DNA of 64,000 nucleotides from Aptenodytes patagonicus. Taxonomy: Eukaryota; Chordata; Aves; Sphenisciformes; Spheniscidae. The stretch covers positions 22,162,932 to 22,226,931 of the forward strand of contig NC_134950.1 of assembly GCF_965638725.1 (NCBI RefSeq), in the 5' to 3' direction. Below the pieces are notes generated by a model. It had not been told where the DNA came from. It saw only the letters and a list, made by a program, of their open reading frames with translations, and ran no database searches. Below, piece by piece: positions 11,153 through 22,428 of the stretch; positions within the stretch are counted from its first letter, which is position 1, and each line of letters starts with the position of its first letter. The position numbers and the translations under genes were made by a program.

Positions 11153-12178
11153 TTGCTGAAAGAGGCTGAGTTGAATCTCTAGATCCGGTACTTCTTGGAG
11201 ATGTTTATTCACAGAAATAATTAACCAATAAAACAAATAATCTACTGCAGCAAACAGAAGCCAGATGCAAAGATGAATAATTATAGGGAGAAAAAAATAC
11301 TGCATGTTTTTTCTGTCCTTCCTTGTGAGGCAGAAAGATGGGATTGTCACATAATCTTTTCTTTCTTTTCTGTTAAGTGGCAGAAGGCAGGGTCTTTGCT
11401 GTTGCTTTTGGTGCTCATCAAATGCAACGAACTGTTTAGTGATAAAAGTATTCTTAAATTTGGCAGTGTGAGAGCCCACAAATTTTCTGATAAAGAGGCC
11501 AGTTCCAAAAGAAGCTAGAAGAATTCCCACTACAGGCAATACTTTCTGGCCTATATAGGGCAGTACAGTCAGCATAAAAGATATCTGGTTAGCAACTCTC
11601 TGGATTTCTTGTTTTGTGTCATTTAACTCTTGTTTTAATGCATCATCTGAAATTGAATAAGATGGTGTGAATTCATGCCTTAGGAACACTATATATTTAG
11701 ATAGTTCAGTGGAAGGCTTGGCCGCCTCATAAATCCATTTTACTGCCTCAACGTAATATTTTATCAAGGCAAATTGCTCATACTCCAAATGACAGGTTAT
11801 ACTGTCTGCCAGAACCTTTAGGTTGTGAAAAATATTTTGGATGTTGCCGGCCACCACGACACCTGTGCCAGCAGTAATAAGAGCATTCCTGCCATTTTGC
11901 AGTCCGCAAGAAAGAAGGAACAGGACACTAAAACAGCGCAGGTGCTTGAAACAGGAGAGCATGATAGAAAGCGAGATCCAGATGAATCCAGAAATCAATA
12001 AGGGACACAAAGGGTGGTGTGCCAGGGAGAAGTGCATGCCAAGGAATAAGAGAAAGCTTGAGAGGAAGCCAACTGCAGAGCAAACTGCAAAAAGCTGCAT
12101 CAGATACTTCCAGCCAGGCTTCCTTTCGGATATAAAAATTCCCCAGGCACTCTGGGCTATTGAGACAAATGTTGGCAT
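11153..12178 (-). CDS. DCSTAMP: DCSTAMP main coding exon (start to residue 342)
   Basis: This exon encodes the first 342 residues of DC-STAMP, a multi-pass membrane protein required for fusion of osteoclast precursors and macrophage giant cells. I chose the ATG at 12178 (MPTFVSIAQSAWGIFISERK) because it aligns with the mammalian N-terminus. The upstream ATG in the open frame lies beyond an acceptor at 12216-12217 (CCTTTTAG|TTTGAGC) and is intronic. The donor is CAGCAA|GTAAGT, phase 0. Visible features are hydrophobic segments at about 28-48, 58-76, 82-111, 213-232 and 294-322, the conserved block CGLQNGRNALITAGTG at about 91-106, an N-glycosylation site NDT at 186, and RPCLLPLNRKERKDYVTIP before the late membrane segment FFLPIIIHLCIWLLFAAVDY. 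With the next exon the product reaches 449 residues plus a short unfound end, close to the roughly 470 of mammals. No frame damage is seen. Confidence 0.95.
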
Positions 12179-12215
12179 ATTCTTCTGATTGTTGCTGACA
12201 CTACGATAGCTCAAA
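12179..12215 (-). other. DCSTAMP: DCSTAMP 5' UTR portion of the coding exon
   Basis: These 37 bases lie between the inferred splice acceptor (polypyrimidine tract then TTTTAG ending at 12216) and the start codon. An acceptor this close upstream of the ATG implies at least one further non-coding 5' exon to the right, as in mammals. I could not locate that exon or its promoter. Confidence 0.7.
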
Positions 12216-15200
12216 CTAAAAGGAAAGGAAAACAAAAATACTGTTAGTTGCAGGGTCACACTATTGACAATGATGTGCTTTTAACTGGCTGATCAATAGT
12301 ACAAAAAATGCAGGTCTGACTCACACGGGGGCTGAACCGTCACACGAGACGCAAATCTTCATCCCCAATATCACATATATAAACATGGAAGAAATGACTC
12401 TAAAAGGTATTCTATCTTTTTTTTGAAGTATTTTTGTCCTTTTACTTTTTGTACACTTTGATTTCTCATTTGCTATATAGACACAGTGGTTCATATGTAC
12501 ATATATGTGTTTGGGTATGTATGAGGAGAGAATGAGAGGGACGCAAGCCTGCCGTAGCACCCAGTGCTTCCCTGCAGATGCTAGCTTTGCCTTACAGGGG
12601 CACCGGGAAGGGAAAGAGGGGAGGTTGGAAACTTCCCATTGGTACCCTGATGCAGCGGAGTGTGGCTCAACCTGCGGGCAGCAGCCAGAGCAGGTGCCAG
12701 GGAGGGAGGAATGGGTGGAGCAGCATGGGCACACTGCCCAGGGATGGGGAATGAGGGGAATGACCTACCTCCTTTTTCAGCTGGAGGTAGGTCAGTACAG
12801 AAGGAAGAAAGTGTGTCTCAGAAGCATCATTCCTTCTTTGGGTCTCTCCTGGGATAGCACAACTACAAAATGGCCCATATACACTTTTAACCCTAATTGC
12901 TTGTACTTGTCACCATCTCTCCTGCCTACCAGCATGCCTGTATGGTAAATTACAGAGTAGTCCTGTGAGATTCAATTCAGTTTGATGGGAGACAGTCCAG
13001 TGCTCACATCTTTCCTTCTTCTTTTACAATATAATATTTATAGTGCAATTTGTCCAAAGGTGCAAGATCAATTTATATGCATATTAGCCTTTTAACATAC
13101 TAGAACAAATAAGATACTAATTAAATAAACTGTTGCAATTTTTTCCTATAATAGGGAACAGTTGTCTTCACAAATACATCCTGAAGATATTACTTTGTCT
13201 TTTGTTTAGCTTGAACACAGCAGGTAGCCAGGAACTGAACTATTTTTTTGTACACATACTGTATTTTGCTGGCATTTGACTTTATGAATTCTGCTAGTGT
13301 TCACTGCACCATTTTCCCCTTCCTCTCCTAGTAATTAGTTATTAGTTATGTCATTATCGGCTTTGCATGCAGCAGGAGTTGAGGGTGATTGGAGCAGGCA
13401 TCTGACCCCAGCTGGGACCGTCTTGGACTGCTGTGCTTGGTCTGCTGCTTTTCCTTGGCATCACTTGGGCCTGATCCTTTCTAGTGCTGAGGGCTATCCT
13501 GAAAGATGCTGAGTGTTTTCAGTGCTTGATAGCTTCAGCAGGGATTAAGGGTGGGCAATAGCTCTCAGGGTGGGCTCAATCCCTGGCACTCTCACTCTGC
13601 TTGGGAAGGCTGAGGAAATTGCTTCCCTCCAGGGCCTCAGTGAACTCAGCTGTAAAGGGAGTATAACAGCAATTAGCAGCTCCTTCACAGGAGCGAAATC
13701 AGTTAATTAACGTCCGCGAAGTATTCAGGGAGCTGTAGGTAGAAGTAACCCTGTGTTTGGGAAAGTGGTGCAAGCGAAACAGGGAGGAGAGTTAGCACAC
13801 AAGCCACTGGAGTCCAGGTTTGCTGTGAGCAGAGCTATCCTTTGCTTACGTGGAGGGTCTGCTTTGCCCTCTTCCTACTGAACTGGAAATTAACGAGGCA
13901 TTTTTAAGAAACGTAATTAAAAAGATGTTCATCATCCCAGAGTCAAGCAGAACCAGATCTAACAGCCAGCAAACCCTGCCAGTGAATCCTGAACTTCCTA
14001 GGTCAGATCCTTAAACACTACATGCTGCCACATCTTCTTGGTAAATGTAAGAAAAATTGCCCTGTAGAGTGAATAGATCTGGAGTTCTGTTCTTGATTTA
14101 AGAAGCCATAAAAAATCAAATGCTAAAAAGCTAGCATTTATGTACTATTCTGCAAAAACTTCTGTGTGAGAAAATAATACAATTGTGAGTTTTCTTTTGC
14201 AGCACTGATTCCACAGCTGTTCTCAAGCATAGTTTCTGCATGGTTTTGTGTGTTTGTATGTATGGGCATAGCGTATTCCTGTTAATGTTTATAAGCATTC
14301 AGTAAATGTGACTGGGAGTTTGGCATGACTGCATCTAAGAATTGGAGAGAGAGTCAAGAATGAAGCCTTAGAATTAACAAAAGCTGTACTTCTGGACCAG
14401 GAGGCTGGAGACTTACAAAATATGGACAGAATTTGAAAATCATCAAAAAGTCTCTTTTACTGGGCAGATTCAATGCTGTTACGTGAGATGACTGCACTAC
14501 TCAGCACATAAATAGCAGGTTTGTCCCTAACCTGCATGAACCCAGAGTTTTAAGGCAGGAAAGGCATTGTAAGGAGCCACTGATTTTTGAAGCCTGTGGC
14601 ACGGATGCTCAGGTGTCTCTGCGTGATCGCTGAAGGTTGGGAAGGGAGCGTCCCCGTCCCCTGCAGAGCCTGTCTCTGAGCTCAGCAACCACTGGGGTCA
14701 GAGTCAGGCTCACAGCATGCATTTCTGTGGCTTGTCTGACGCCTCCGTTTTCCCCCATAAGACATCAGCAACAGAAGTAGATATTCAGCACAGGAGAATC
14801 ACGCAAAGGATGAAAACTCTAAACCTAAAAAAATGTGGAGGATGAAAATTCTTGTATCAGCAGGCACTTAAACAGCTGTGAATGCTTGGGAAGGGAAAAT
14901 AACACTCTGGCTCAGAGGTAGAACTAAATCTTTGGCTCAATTGTAAAGGCTAATTCAGTGCTTAAAGAAATAGTAAACCTTGAGAGCTTTCTGGAATGAT
15001 TCCTCTTGAAAACATAAATCACAAAAGCTCTCCTGAAGCTGTTAGGTGCTGATATGAATTCTAACAGGAGGCTGACAAGAACAAAGCCTTCATTTCAACT
15101 GCAGTCTCAAGCAAAGCTTTTTTTCTTCTGTCCTGTGATATGAACTAATGTGGGGGCTGCTACCATTATTTATGTAGCATAAGGAAAGAATTATTCTTGG

Positions 15201-15877
15201 AAAGCAGTTTCTTGCTCTTAAGTTCCGATTTCTTTCCACCATAGTTTCTCATGACGTACGCCACAGAGGGGAGATGGAAACTCTTGCGCTCTGGCTCTGC
15301 CTTTGAACCTCATTTTTCTGCAGGGTCCAAGGAGAAACTCTCTATGCCTTAGTTTTCCTCTCTAGGAAAATCTCAGATCTGTAAGAGTGATATTCATCCA
15401 CCATATGGCGTGCTGGCAGGAGTAATTATGAGAACAAATTCTCAAAAGGAGCCTCTCCAGCAATGAGTTTGGGCCATGCTTCTTAAGGCCTGTGATATAT
15501 TGAAATTAATGCAGTATAATTAAGAGGTATTTTTCTAGTTTCATTTTAAAATAAAAGAGGAATATTTTAAAGAGTTTTTAAGATCCTGCTTGTGATATTT
15601 CAGATATTGGCTACAGTTTTTAAGTAAGCAGAGGATAAGTACATAGCATCAAGAGTCCCTAGAAAATATCTTTCCAGCTCAGCCACGAGCCCTGTGCTAG
15701 AGCTATGTCATATTTATACAGTACATATTCACACTGTGTATGATTTCTTCTCTGCTTGCTATGGAGACCTCTACATATTCATTGTCCAAGAAGTTGTGGC
15801 CATCTTCACTACCGATTTGGTCCTGTCCTAGTCCCTTGCTCACCCCATATCTGATGATGGCTTGCTACAGTTAGATT
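12216..15877. other. DCSTAMP 5' region, no gene seen
   Basis: This stretch must hold the start of the first DCSTAMP intron and perhaps its non-coding first exon and promoter, but nothing marks their position. A plus-strand frame of 147 codons at 12505-12948 looks like chance (opposite strand, no splice or family evidence). From about 12950 to 16660 there is no open frame of 60 codons on either strand. No mobile element is recognised. Confidence 0.5.
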
Positions 15878-15907
15878 AGAATAGAATAGAATAGAATAGA
15901 ATAGAAT
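15878..15907. repeat. (AGAAT)6 microsatellite
   Basis: Six perfect AGAAT units run over 30 bp and lead directly into a retroelement-like tail (TTCAGTTGGAAGGGACCTAC). Pentamer expansion at retroelement ends is common in birds and this one is likely polymorphic. Confidence 0.95.
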
Positions 15908-15970
15908 TAGTTCAGTTGGAAGGGACCTACAATGATCATCTAGTCCAACTGTGATATATTGAAACTCCTT
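15908..15970 (-). mobile_element. Retroelement 3' end fragment, CR1-like
   Basis: The words GTTCAGTTGGAAGGGACCTAC and GATCATCTAGTCCAACTG are the reverse complement of the conserved CR1-type 3' end (TTGGACTAGATGATC...CCCTTCCAA). Only about 60 bases are present next to the AGAAT repeat. Whether it belongs to CR1 or to another avian element using the same tail cannot be decided here. Confidence 0.6.
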
Positions 15971-16771
15971 ATATTTGTAGGGAGTATGTCTGAAACCTTC
16001 TCTACCCAGGCTACTGTTTGCTTAGAGGTGATCACCAGGCCTACATTTCTAGTATATGGATTAGCCACCCATGCAAACTCTTTGCCAATTTTTGATACAA
16101 TGGAAGAAGTGGATGTTTCCTAAAAATGTATAGTGAGAAAAAGAATGGGATTTACTAAATAATTAGCTTTTTTAGTAGACACACAGCTGATTTGGCAAAG
16201 CATGACAAACAGAGTCAGATCTTTAAGTCTACTTTCTATTTTGACACAGACCTAACTCAGACGAAGCCTGGGGACTACAAGTCCCATTGAGTTGGGACTG
16301 ATTAGTACCACCCAGGTTTTGCACCCTCACACAATGTCTGACACAACTTTTCTCTATGCAGCACTGTTGTTTGAGCTGATGTCAGGAGGAGCATGGCAGT
16401 TTGGCAGGCCCTTTGCCCCCTGCAGTGCACAGGTTCCTCATACATAAAAATAAAGTCTTATTAAGAGAGACATTAGGTTAAATGGGAAACTTATAACCTA
16501 TTGATGCTAAAGCTTCAGCCACAGTGGTCTTTGCCTCATAAATCCTGTTTGGATTTTATACAGGAATTAAGAAGAGAAAGCACACAATAAGAATATAAAA
16601 ACAAATACTGCCTTTTTTGGCAGTTTCAGCAGCCTTCTCTCCTAGCCTGGATCGGTTCCATTGAAATGTAAGAGAATTACTTCCCTTTTTTGGATACTGT
16701 CAAAAAATACAATGCTGAACTATGGTTTCGTAAGAGGCAAAAATACAGCAGGGAGTCCCACATTATTTCCT
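15971..16771. other. Non-coding, nothing recognised
   Basis: Unique-looking, AT-rich sequence between two retroelement pieces, with no credible open frame or repeat. Confidence 0.5.
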
Positions 16772-17287
16772 TTGGTCAATGTGTCCAGCTCTGGAGCCCT
16801 CAGCATAAGACACGGACCTGTTGGAGCGGATCCAGAAGAGGGCCACAAAAATGATCAGGGGGATGGAACACCTCTCCTGTGAAGAAAGGCTGAGAGAGTT
16901 GGGGTTGTTCAGCCTGGAGAAGAGAAGGCTTCGGGGAGACCTTATTGCAGCCTTTCAGTACTTCAAGGGGGCTTATAAAAAAGATGGCAGCAAACTTTTT
17001 AGCAGGGCCTGTTGCGACAGGACAAGGGGGAATGGCTTTAACCTAAAGGGGGGTAGATTTAGACTAGATAGAAGGAAGAAATTTTTTACGCTGAGGGTGG
17101 TGAAACACTGGCACAGGTTGCCCAGAGAGGTGGTGGATGCCCCATGCTTGGAAACATTCAAGGTCAGGTTGGACGGGGCTCTGAGCAACCTGATCTAGTT
17201 GAAGATGTCCCTGCCCACGGCAGGGGGGTTGGACTAGATGACCTTTAGAGGTCCCTTCCATCCCAAACTATTCTATGATTCTATGAT
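16772..17287 (+). mobile_element. CR1 LINE 3' fragment
   Basis: This is a 5'-truncated CR1 on the plus strand that keeps the end of ORF2 as an almost open frame of about 125 codons (16821-17198). Conserved blocks include [38 protein letters not shown] and [16 protein letters not shown]. It ends with the canonical CR1 3' terminus TTCTATGATTCTATGA. Truncation at the 5' end is the usual result of incomplete reverse transcription. It encodes no complete protein and should not be annotated as a gene. Confidence 0.95.
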
Positions 17288-19009
17288 AATGCAGGGCATT
17301 CAGCAGAGAAATAAAAGCCCAATCAAAAATCCAGCAACGTTACTGTAACTATCCCCAGGGCTTCATTGAGACCCCTGTCATTTCTCATGTTCACATTATT
17401 TGCTTTTAACTGCAGGGGGAAGGAGAGTAAATGGTACTAAACACAACAAACACAGACAAGGACTAAAATACCTAATCAAATATGTGTACATAGGAACTTG
17501 AAATACTAAACAACACAGCAATACAAATCAAACAACAATTTATACACATGCAAAAACAAACAAATAAAAAAAGCAACTGATCAAGATCTCTTTTTCTTCA
17601 TGTATTTAAAATACATGGCTCAGGAAAATTCTGAACACTGCAAGATATTATCAAGTCTTTAGCATGCCACAAATTGGTTAAATGTCATCTAATATCAGAA
17701 GTCTATAGCGTAATGTCCACATCTGACCTATCTGTCTTTATGTCAACGAGGAGAAAAGGGCAGTAACCCAGAGCCATACTTCAGAACTGTTTTAGAAGTC
17801 CAGCCTCGCATGAGATGGATTGCATCCTATGAGAGCTTTTTCTCTGCCTCAACTATGAAAAGAGTCTGGATTACTCAGACAGAGCTATCCAAAGTCAGGT
17901 GAGATGAACTCTCCCTATGTTTCTTCATTGCAAGCACAGGTTATATTTGACTGAGCTGGGCACTCAGAGCAGAAAATGTGTCATGGGCAGCCGTAGAAAA
18001 TGGACAGCTATGGAAGGAACATGGAACAAGAAATCAAATTTTCTTATTTACTATGGGCCATGTTAAGTTTGGAAGCTCTGATGCAGCAGACCCATAGACA
18101 TATTCTTCCCTTAAAGCGCAGGCAGGAATGGAGGCACAGTTTGGGAAACCCAAATGGGAGTTTGCCTATTGACATAAACATCTCTACAAAACACAGAAAA
18201 TTCCAGTATGAGGGATGGAAGGGAACATGAGAGGTTACATAGTCCCTTCTCCTACACATAATATCACTATACATAGTTTTGGGAGAGCTTAGGACTAAAT
18301 TTTTTCATGAACTTTAGGAACAGACCCTCCAATCAGTAAAGCGACAACAATTAACTTAAAGCAAGTCCTTTCACCTTAGAACAGCTAACTCAGTCCACGA
18401 TTACTATCCACAGTTCCTTGATATTAACCCTAAAGCTTTACTTACAGGCCTTCTGGTAAAGCACATGAAGGATCTTCCCAGTGCTGTGTGTCTCTTGATT
18501 TTGGTGAGGAACTGAGATGGGCACTAGTAAAAAATTTTATATGAGTAATTTGTTTCCGATACCCTCCCTCAATGAGTCAGGCACACTACAATTTTGAAAT
18601 TATTCCGGTTTTGACAAAGATTCATGAGGAAGTAACTTATGCACAAGACCAAAATAGTATATAATTTGCAAGTGCCACTTTCCACCTTTTTTCTGGCAGA
18701 GTAATAGATATCAGCAAATGAGTTCTGGGCCCAGATTTCAAAAACTTAATTTTATGTTGAATAATGCCTTAGGTCTAGAACATCTAAGTTATTTTGGTGC
18801 TTTCCATTGAAACTAGCAGCAATTCAGTGCCCAAATAACTTGAAGCTCTAATCGTTTTTACTCTACAAATGCTCCTACTGAGATCTGTGTAAATATTTCT
18901 GTAGACAATCTATCAGAATATGACCCTTAGAATGGTACCCACCTTAAATATCCAACAAAGACACTCAAATTATGTACAACAAGTCCTTGGTTAATAAAGA
19001 TAATTGATA
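17288..19009. other. Non-coding, nothing recognised
   Basis: AT-rich unique-looking sequence. Overlapping 76-codon frames on both strands at 18000-18274 have no family similarity and mirror each other, as chance frames do. Confidence 0.5.
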
Positions 19010-19060
19010 TACGGGATGGTAGAGCTGCTATTCAGAGGAATTTTGACAGGCTGGAGAAAT
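19010..19060 (+). mobile_element. Outer CR1, 5' piece, split by an insertion
   Basis: GAGCTGCTATTCAGAGGAAT followed by TTTGACAGGCTGGAGAAATGG is CR1 ORF2 sequence on the plus strand. It continues in sense at about 19592 (AATCTCATGAAGTTCACC), showing that the CR1 at 19061-19591 was inserted into this older copy. Confidence 0.8.
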
Positions 19061-19591
19061 GGATTGACATTTCTCAAATGGATTGAGAAATGGATTGATT
19101 CCCCTCACTACAAGAAGGACGTTGAGGTGCTGGAGCGTGTCCAGAGAAGGGCAACGAGGCTGGTGAGGGGTCTGGAGAACAAGTCTTATGAGGAGCAGCT
19201 GAGGGAACTGGGACTGTTCAGCCTGGAGAAAAGGAGGCTGAGGGGAGACCTCATCGCTCTCTACAACTACCTGAAAGGAGGTTGTAGTGAGGTGGGTGTT
19301 GGTCTTTTCTCCGAAGTAACAAGCGATAGGACGAGAGGAAATGGCCTCAAGTTGCGGCAGGGGAGGTTTAGATTGGATGTAAGGAAAAATTTCTTTACTG
19401 AAAGAGTGGTGAAACATTGGAACAGGCTGCCCAGGGAAGTGGTGGAGTCCCCATCCCTGGAGGTTTTTAAAAGATGTGTAGATGAGGTGCTTAGGGACAT
19501 GGTTTAGTGGGCATGGTGGTGTTGGGTTGACGGTTGGACTCGATGATCTTAGAGGTCTTTTCCAACCTCAATGATTCTATGATTCTATGAC
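19061..19591 (+). mobile_element. Inner CR1 LINE 3' fragment, nested
   Basis: This 5'-truncated CR1 is on the plus strand with the ORF2 end open from about 19109 to 19507 (blocks [60 protein letters not shown]) and the intact terminal repeat ATTCTATGATTCTATGA. Its open frame and intact tail suggest it is younger than the element around it. The word GAGAAATGGATTGA occurs at 19053-19066 and again at 19085-19098 near the left junction. It encodes no full protein. Confidence 0.93.
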
Positions 19592-19978
19592 AAGAATCTC
19601 ATGAAGTTCACCAGAGGAAAATGCAAAGTCCTGCCCCAGGCACCAGTACAGGCTGGAGCTGACTGGCTGGGAAGCAGCTTTGCTGAAAAAGGTCTGGATG
19701 TCTTTGTGGAAAACAAGTTGAACATAAGCCAGCAATGCGCCCTCACGGCAAAGAAGGCCAATGGCATCCTGAGCTTGTTAGCAAGAGTCTTGCCTGCAGG
19801 TCAGGGGAAGTGATTCTTCCCCTCGACTCAGCACTGGTGAGACCACATGTGGAGTGGAGTGTCTGGTGAAGAAATCCCAGTACAACAGAGCAATATGATC
19901 TAGCTGGACTGCTTTGAGCGGGGAATTGAACTAGATGGCTTCCAGGAGTCCCTTCCAACCTAAATTATTTTATTCTTT
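19592..19978 (+). mobile_element. Outer CR1, 3' piece
   Basis: This continues the outer CR1 from 19010-19060: ORF2 end and 3' region, with CTGGTGAGACCACATGTGGAG typical of this part, ending in a degraded tail (CCCTTCCAACCTAAATTATTTTATTC). Several deletions and stops show age. Confidence 0.88.
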
Positions 19979-21754
19979 ACCAGATGCCTTACCCGTCAAG
20001 ACTGAGATATCAAATCCGTTTAAACTTGCTTCTGATTTCTACTGGCACAGTACCATGTATATGTGCCATGTTCATATTCTGCATTTGCTCTAGATAGATA
20101 AGTTTATTGAATATTACACACCTATCAAAAGTAAAACATTCTGCCTCAGTAATAAAAAAAGTCCACAACAGAATATTATTACTTTAGTAGCTTTGAGGTC
20201 CTAAAGAAAGGGGTGAAATCAGTCTGTCTTCCAGGAGTTTATCTGCATAAAGGACTGCAGAGTAATGTAGGGATTGATGTTGGCATCTTAAATACACTAC
20301 AGCTTTTGTAACTTTGTAATAAGTGGACGTATGATCTCTTATTTTTGCAAGACAGTAGTTTTCCTGCAGAGAAATGAAAAGTTCTTTTACTGGATGTGGC
20401 AAATGGATTTGCTTCTTGCTCATGGTACTGAGAAAAAAATGGTGAGAAGTGGTAATTTGTGTTCAAACATGGAAAGAGTTGAAAATCTGGGAGAGGTTTC
20501 ATTATCACAGTGATATGGGAACACAACACACACCAGAGACTTTTCATAACTTCTGATTCATTCAGTAGCCAAATAAGATCCTATTTCTCAGAACTTTCTG
20601 GAAAATACATAAGAATCTTATTTTGCTTTAACTTTGACACTTAAAGTTTGACTTTAAATAAACTATTGGTTTCTGCAGACACTACAGTTTGTATGCATAT
20701 TTGTGTGTACAGGATAGAAAGAAGATAATTCTGAACACCCATCCTCTCCACTTGAAACGGGTCACACGGATCCTACTTATTATTGGATTGATTCATTGAA
20801 CCAGTCAGTCATTTCATTCAGTTGTTATCAGGGCCATCTGATAAAGAGGACTACAGATATACTTTAAAGGAAATCAAAGGCTGATACATTGCTTTACAAG
20901 GACAACAGCAACAGAAGGAGTAAGAGGAGTCTTATCCACAGTCTATGAGCACCTATAATACCTTTCCAATGACATCCTCCATACACTGTTTCTTACAGCC
21001 TCTTTCAGAACTAACTTGCAATTATGATTTTACTGTTTATGTTTAAACTTCCAGATCCATTTTTGGAATAAAATGTATCCACTGCTTCTCTCAGAAATGT
21101 CATAGGGGTTAGGTCCATTGCAGAGATGCTACCTACTACACCTAAGGAATTCTAAATTGGAGACTGACTCTCGTTTAGACTCTGATTTTAAAGATCCAGG
21201 GCTGTACATCAGGCTCAGTTCTGTCCTCGGTCTCTTTGTAGAGTCCAGTCCAATCAGCAACTACTGAGTGCTGGCATGAACATTGCCTATTTGCCCTTGT
21301 GTGAAATGTCCCAGCATGTAATTTTCCAGACAGCTGGTTTTCCAGCAGGTACTGATAGCACTGAAGTAGTAGGTCTCACCGGCTCACCGTAAGACCAGGT
21401 TTCCCCCCCACAGAGCAGCCATACCCCTGCTGTTTCAAAAGCAGCTACTGAACAAGTTCAGAAAGCTGGCAGGCAGCAAGATGAACATAGCATAATGTTC
21501 ATAGCATCTAAATTATGCATAATGTAAGGGTATAATTAGATACAGTGGACCATCTATAACTGGAGAAAGTCTCTGTTCATTATAGGATGAACGAATGAAA
21601 TGATCTTTTAGCAGAACATATCCTTCATAGTATTATATAGGGAAAAATTCTGTAAAGTGATCCAGTAAGTGCATATTAAGTCAGAGCAAGTCTCCATTGA
21701 ACCCAGCATCTCAGCCTTGATAGCAGCAGAATGGTGATTCTGGACCATTTGGAC
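19979..21754. other. Non-coding, nothing recognised
   Basis: AT-rich sequence with no recognised repeat or exon. Overlapping short frames at 20184-20547 on both strands are mutually antisense and look random. Confidence 0.5.
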
Positions 21755-21857
21755 ATGGTCTAGGCGACCCTGCTTGTGTAGAGGGGGGTTTGGACCAGAT
21801 CGCCTCCAGAGGTCCCTTCCAACCTCAACCATTCTGTGATTCTGTGATTCTGTGACA
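21755..21857 (+). mobile_element. CR1 3' end fragment
   Basis: About 100 bases of CR1 3' end on the plus strand, with GGTCCCTTCCAACCTCAACC followed by three copies of ATTCTGTG-type terminal octamers. It abuts an internal piece of a minus-strand CR1 on its right, so it was probably inserted into that element. Confidence 0.9.
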
Positions 21858-21865
21858 ATTGAGAT

Positions 21866-22004
21866 CCCTGTTGGTCCACTTCTCGGGCCTCTGAGGCCAC
21901 TCTGAACATCCACACACAACATCTGGGGTATCAGCCACTCCTATTTTTGCATCATCTGCAAACTTGCTGACAGTGCACTCTTTCCAGGTAATTAATGAAG
22001 AAAA
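21866..22004 (-). mobile_element. Outer minus-strand CR1, left piece
   Basis: Internal CR1 sequence equivalent to about 8085-8195 of the first intronic copy: GTATCAGCCACTCC, ATCATCTGCAAACTTGCTGA and AGGTAATTAATGAAGA. It continues in sense at 22429, so the CR1 at 22005-22428 interrupts it. Confidence 0.85.
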
Positions 22005-22428
22005 TGATCAGAGGGATGAAACACCTCTCCTATGAAGAAAGGCTGAAAGAGTTGGGGTTGTTCAGCCTGGAGAAGAGAAGGCCCTGGGGAGACCTTATTG
22101 TGGCCTTTCAGTACTTAAAAGGGGCTTATAAGAAAGCCCCCTTTTTAGGGGTCCTGTTGCGATAGGACAAGGGGAAATGGTTTTAAGCTAAAAGAGGGTA
22201 GATTTAGACTAGGTATAAGGAAGAAATTTTTTACGCTGAGGGTGGTGAAACACTGGAACAGGTTGCCCAGAGAGGTGGTGGATGCCCCATCCCTGGAAAC
22301 ATTCAAGGTCAGGTTGGACGATTCTCTGAACAACTTGATCTAGTTGAAGATGTTCCTGCTCATTGCGGGGGGGTTGGACTAGGTGACCTTTAAACGTCCC
22401 TTCCAACCCAAACTATTCTATGATTCTG
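22005..22428 (+). mobile_element. Inner CR1 3' fragment, nested in a minus-strand CR1
   Basis: A 5'-truncated plus-strand CR1, very like the one at 16848-17287 ([30 protein letters not shown] block, GTTGCCCAGAGAGGTGGTGG), ending in a shortened tail ACTATTCTATGATTCTGGG. It separates two collinear parts of an older CR1 of opposite orientation. A frame break after the CCCCTTTTTAGGGGTCCTG words shows it is inactive. Confidence 0.93.

Noticed and set aside
12179-12259. Upstream ATG giving 27 extra N-terminal residues of DCSTAMP
   Set aside because: A polypyrimidine tract and AG acceptor at 12216-12217 separate it from the exon, and mammalian DC-STAMP starts at the position of the second ATG.
12505-12948. 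147-codon plus-strand frame
   Set aside because: It lies antisense to other frames in the DCSTAMP 5' region, has no recognisable domain, no splice context and an amino-acid mix that follows base composition.
16821-17198. A 125-codon open frame that looks like a conserved protein
   Set aside because: It is the C-terminal end of CR1 ORF2 inside a 5'-truncated retrotransposon, not a host gene. The same holds for 19004-19507 and 52889-53254.
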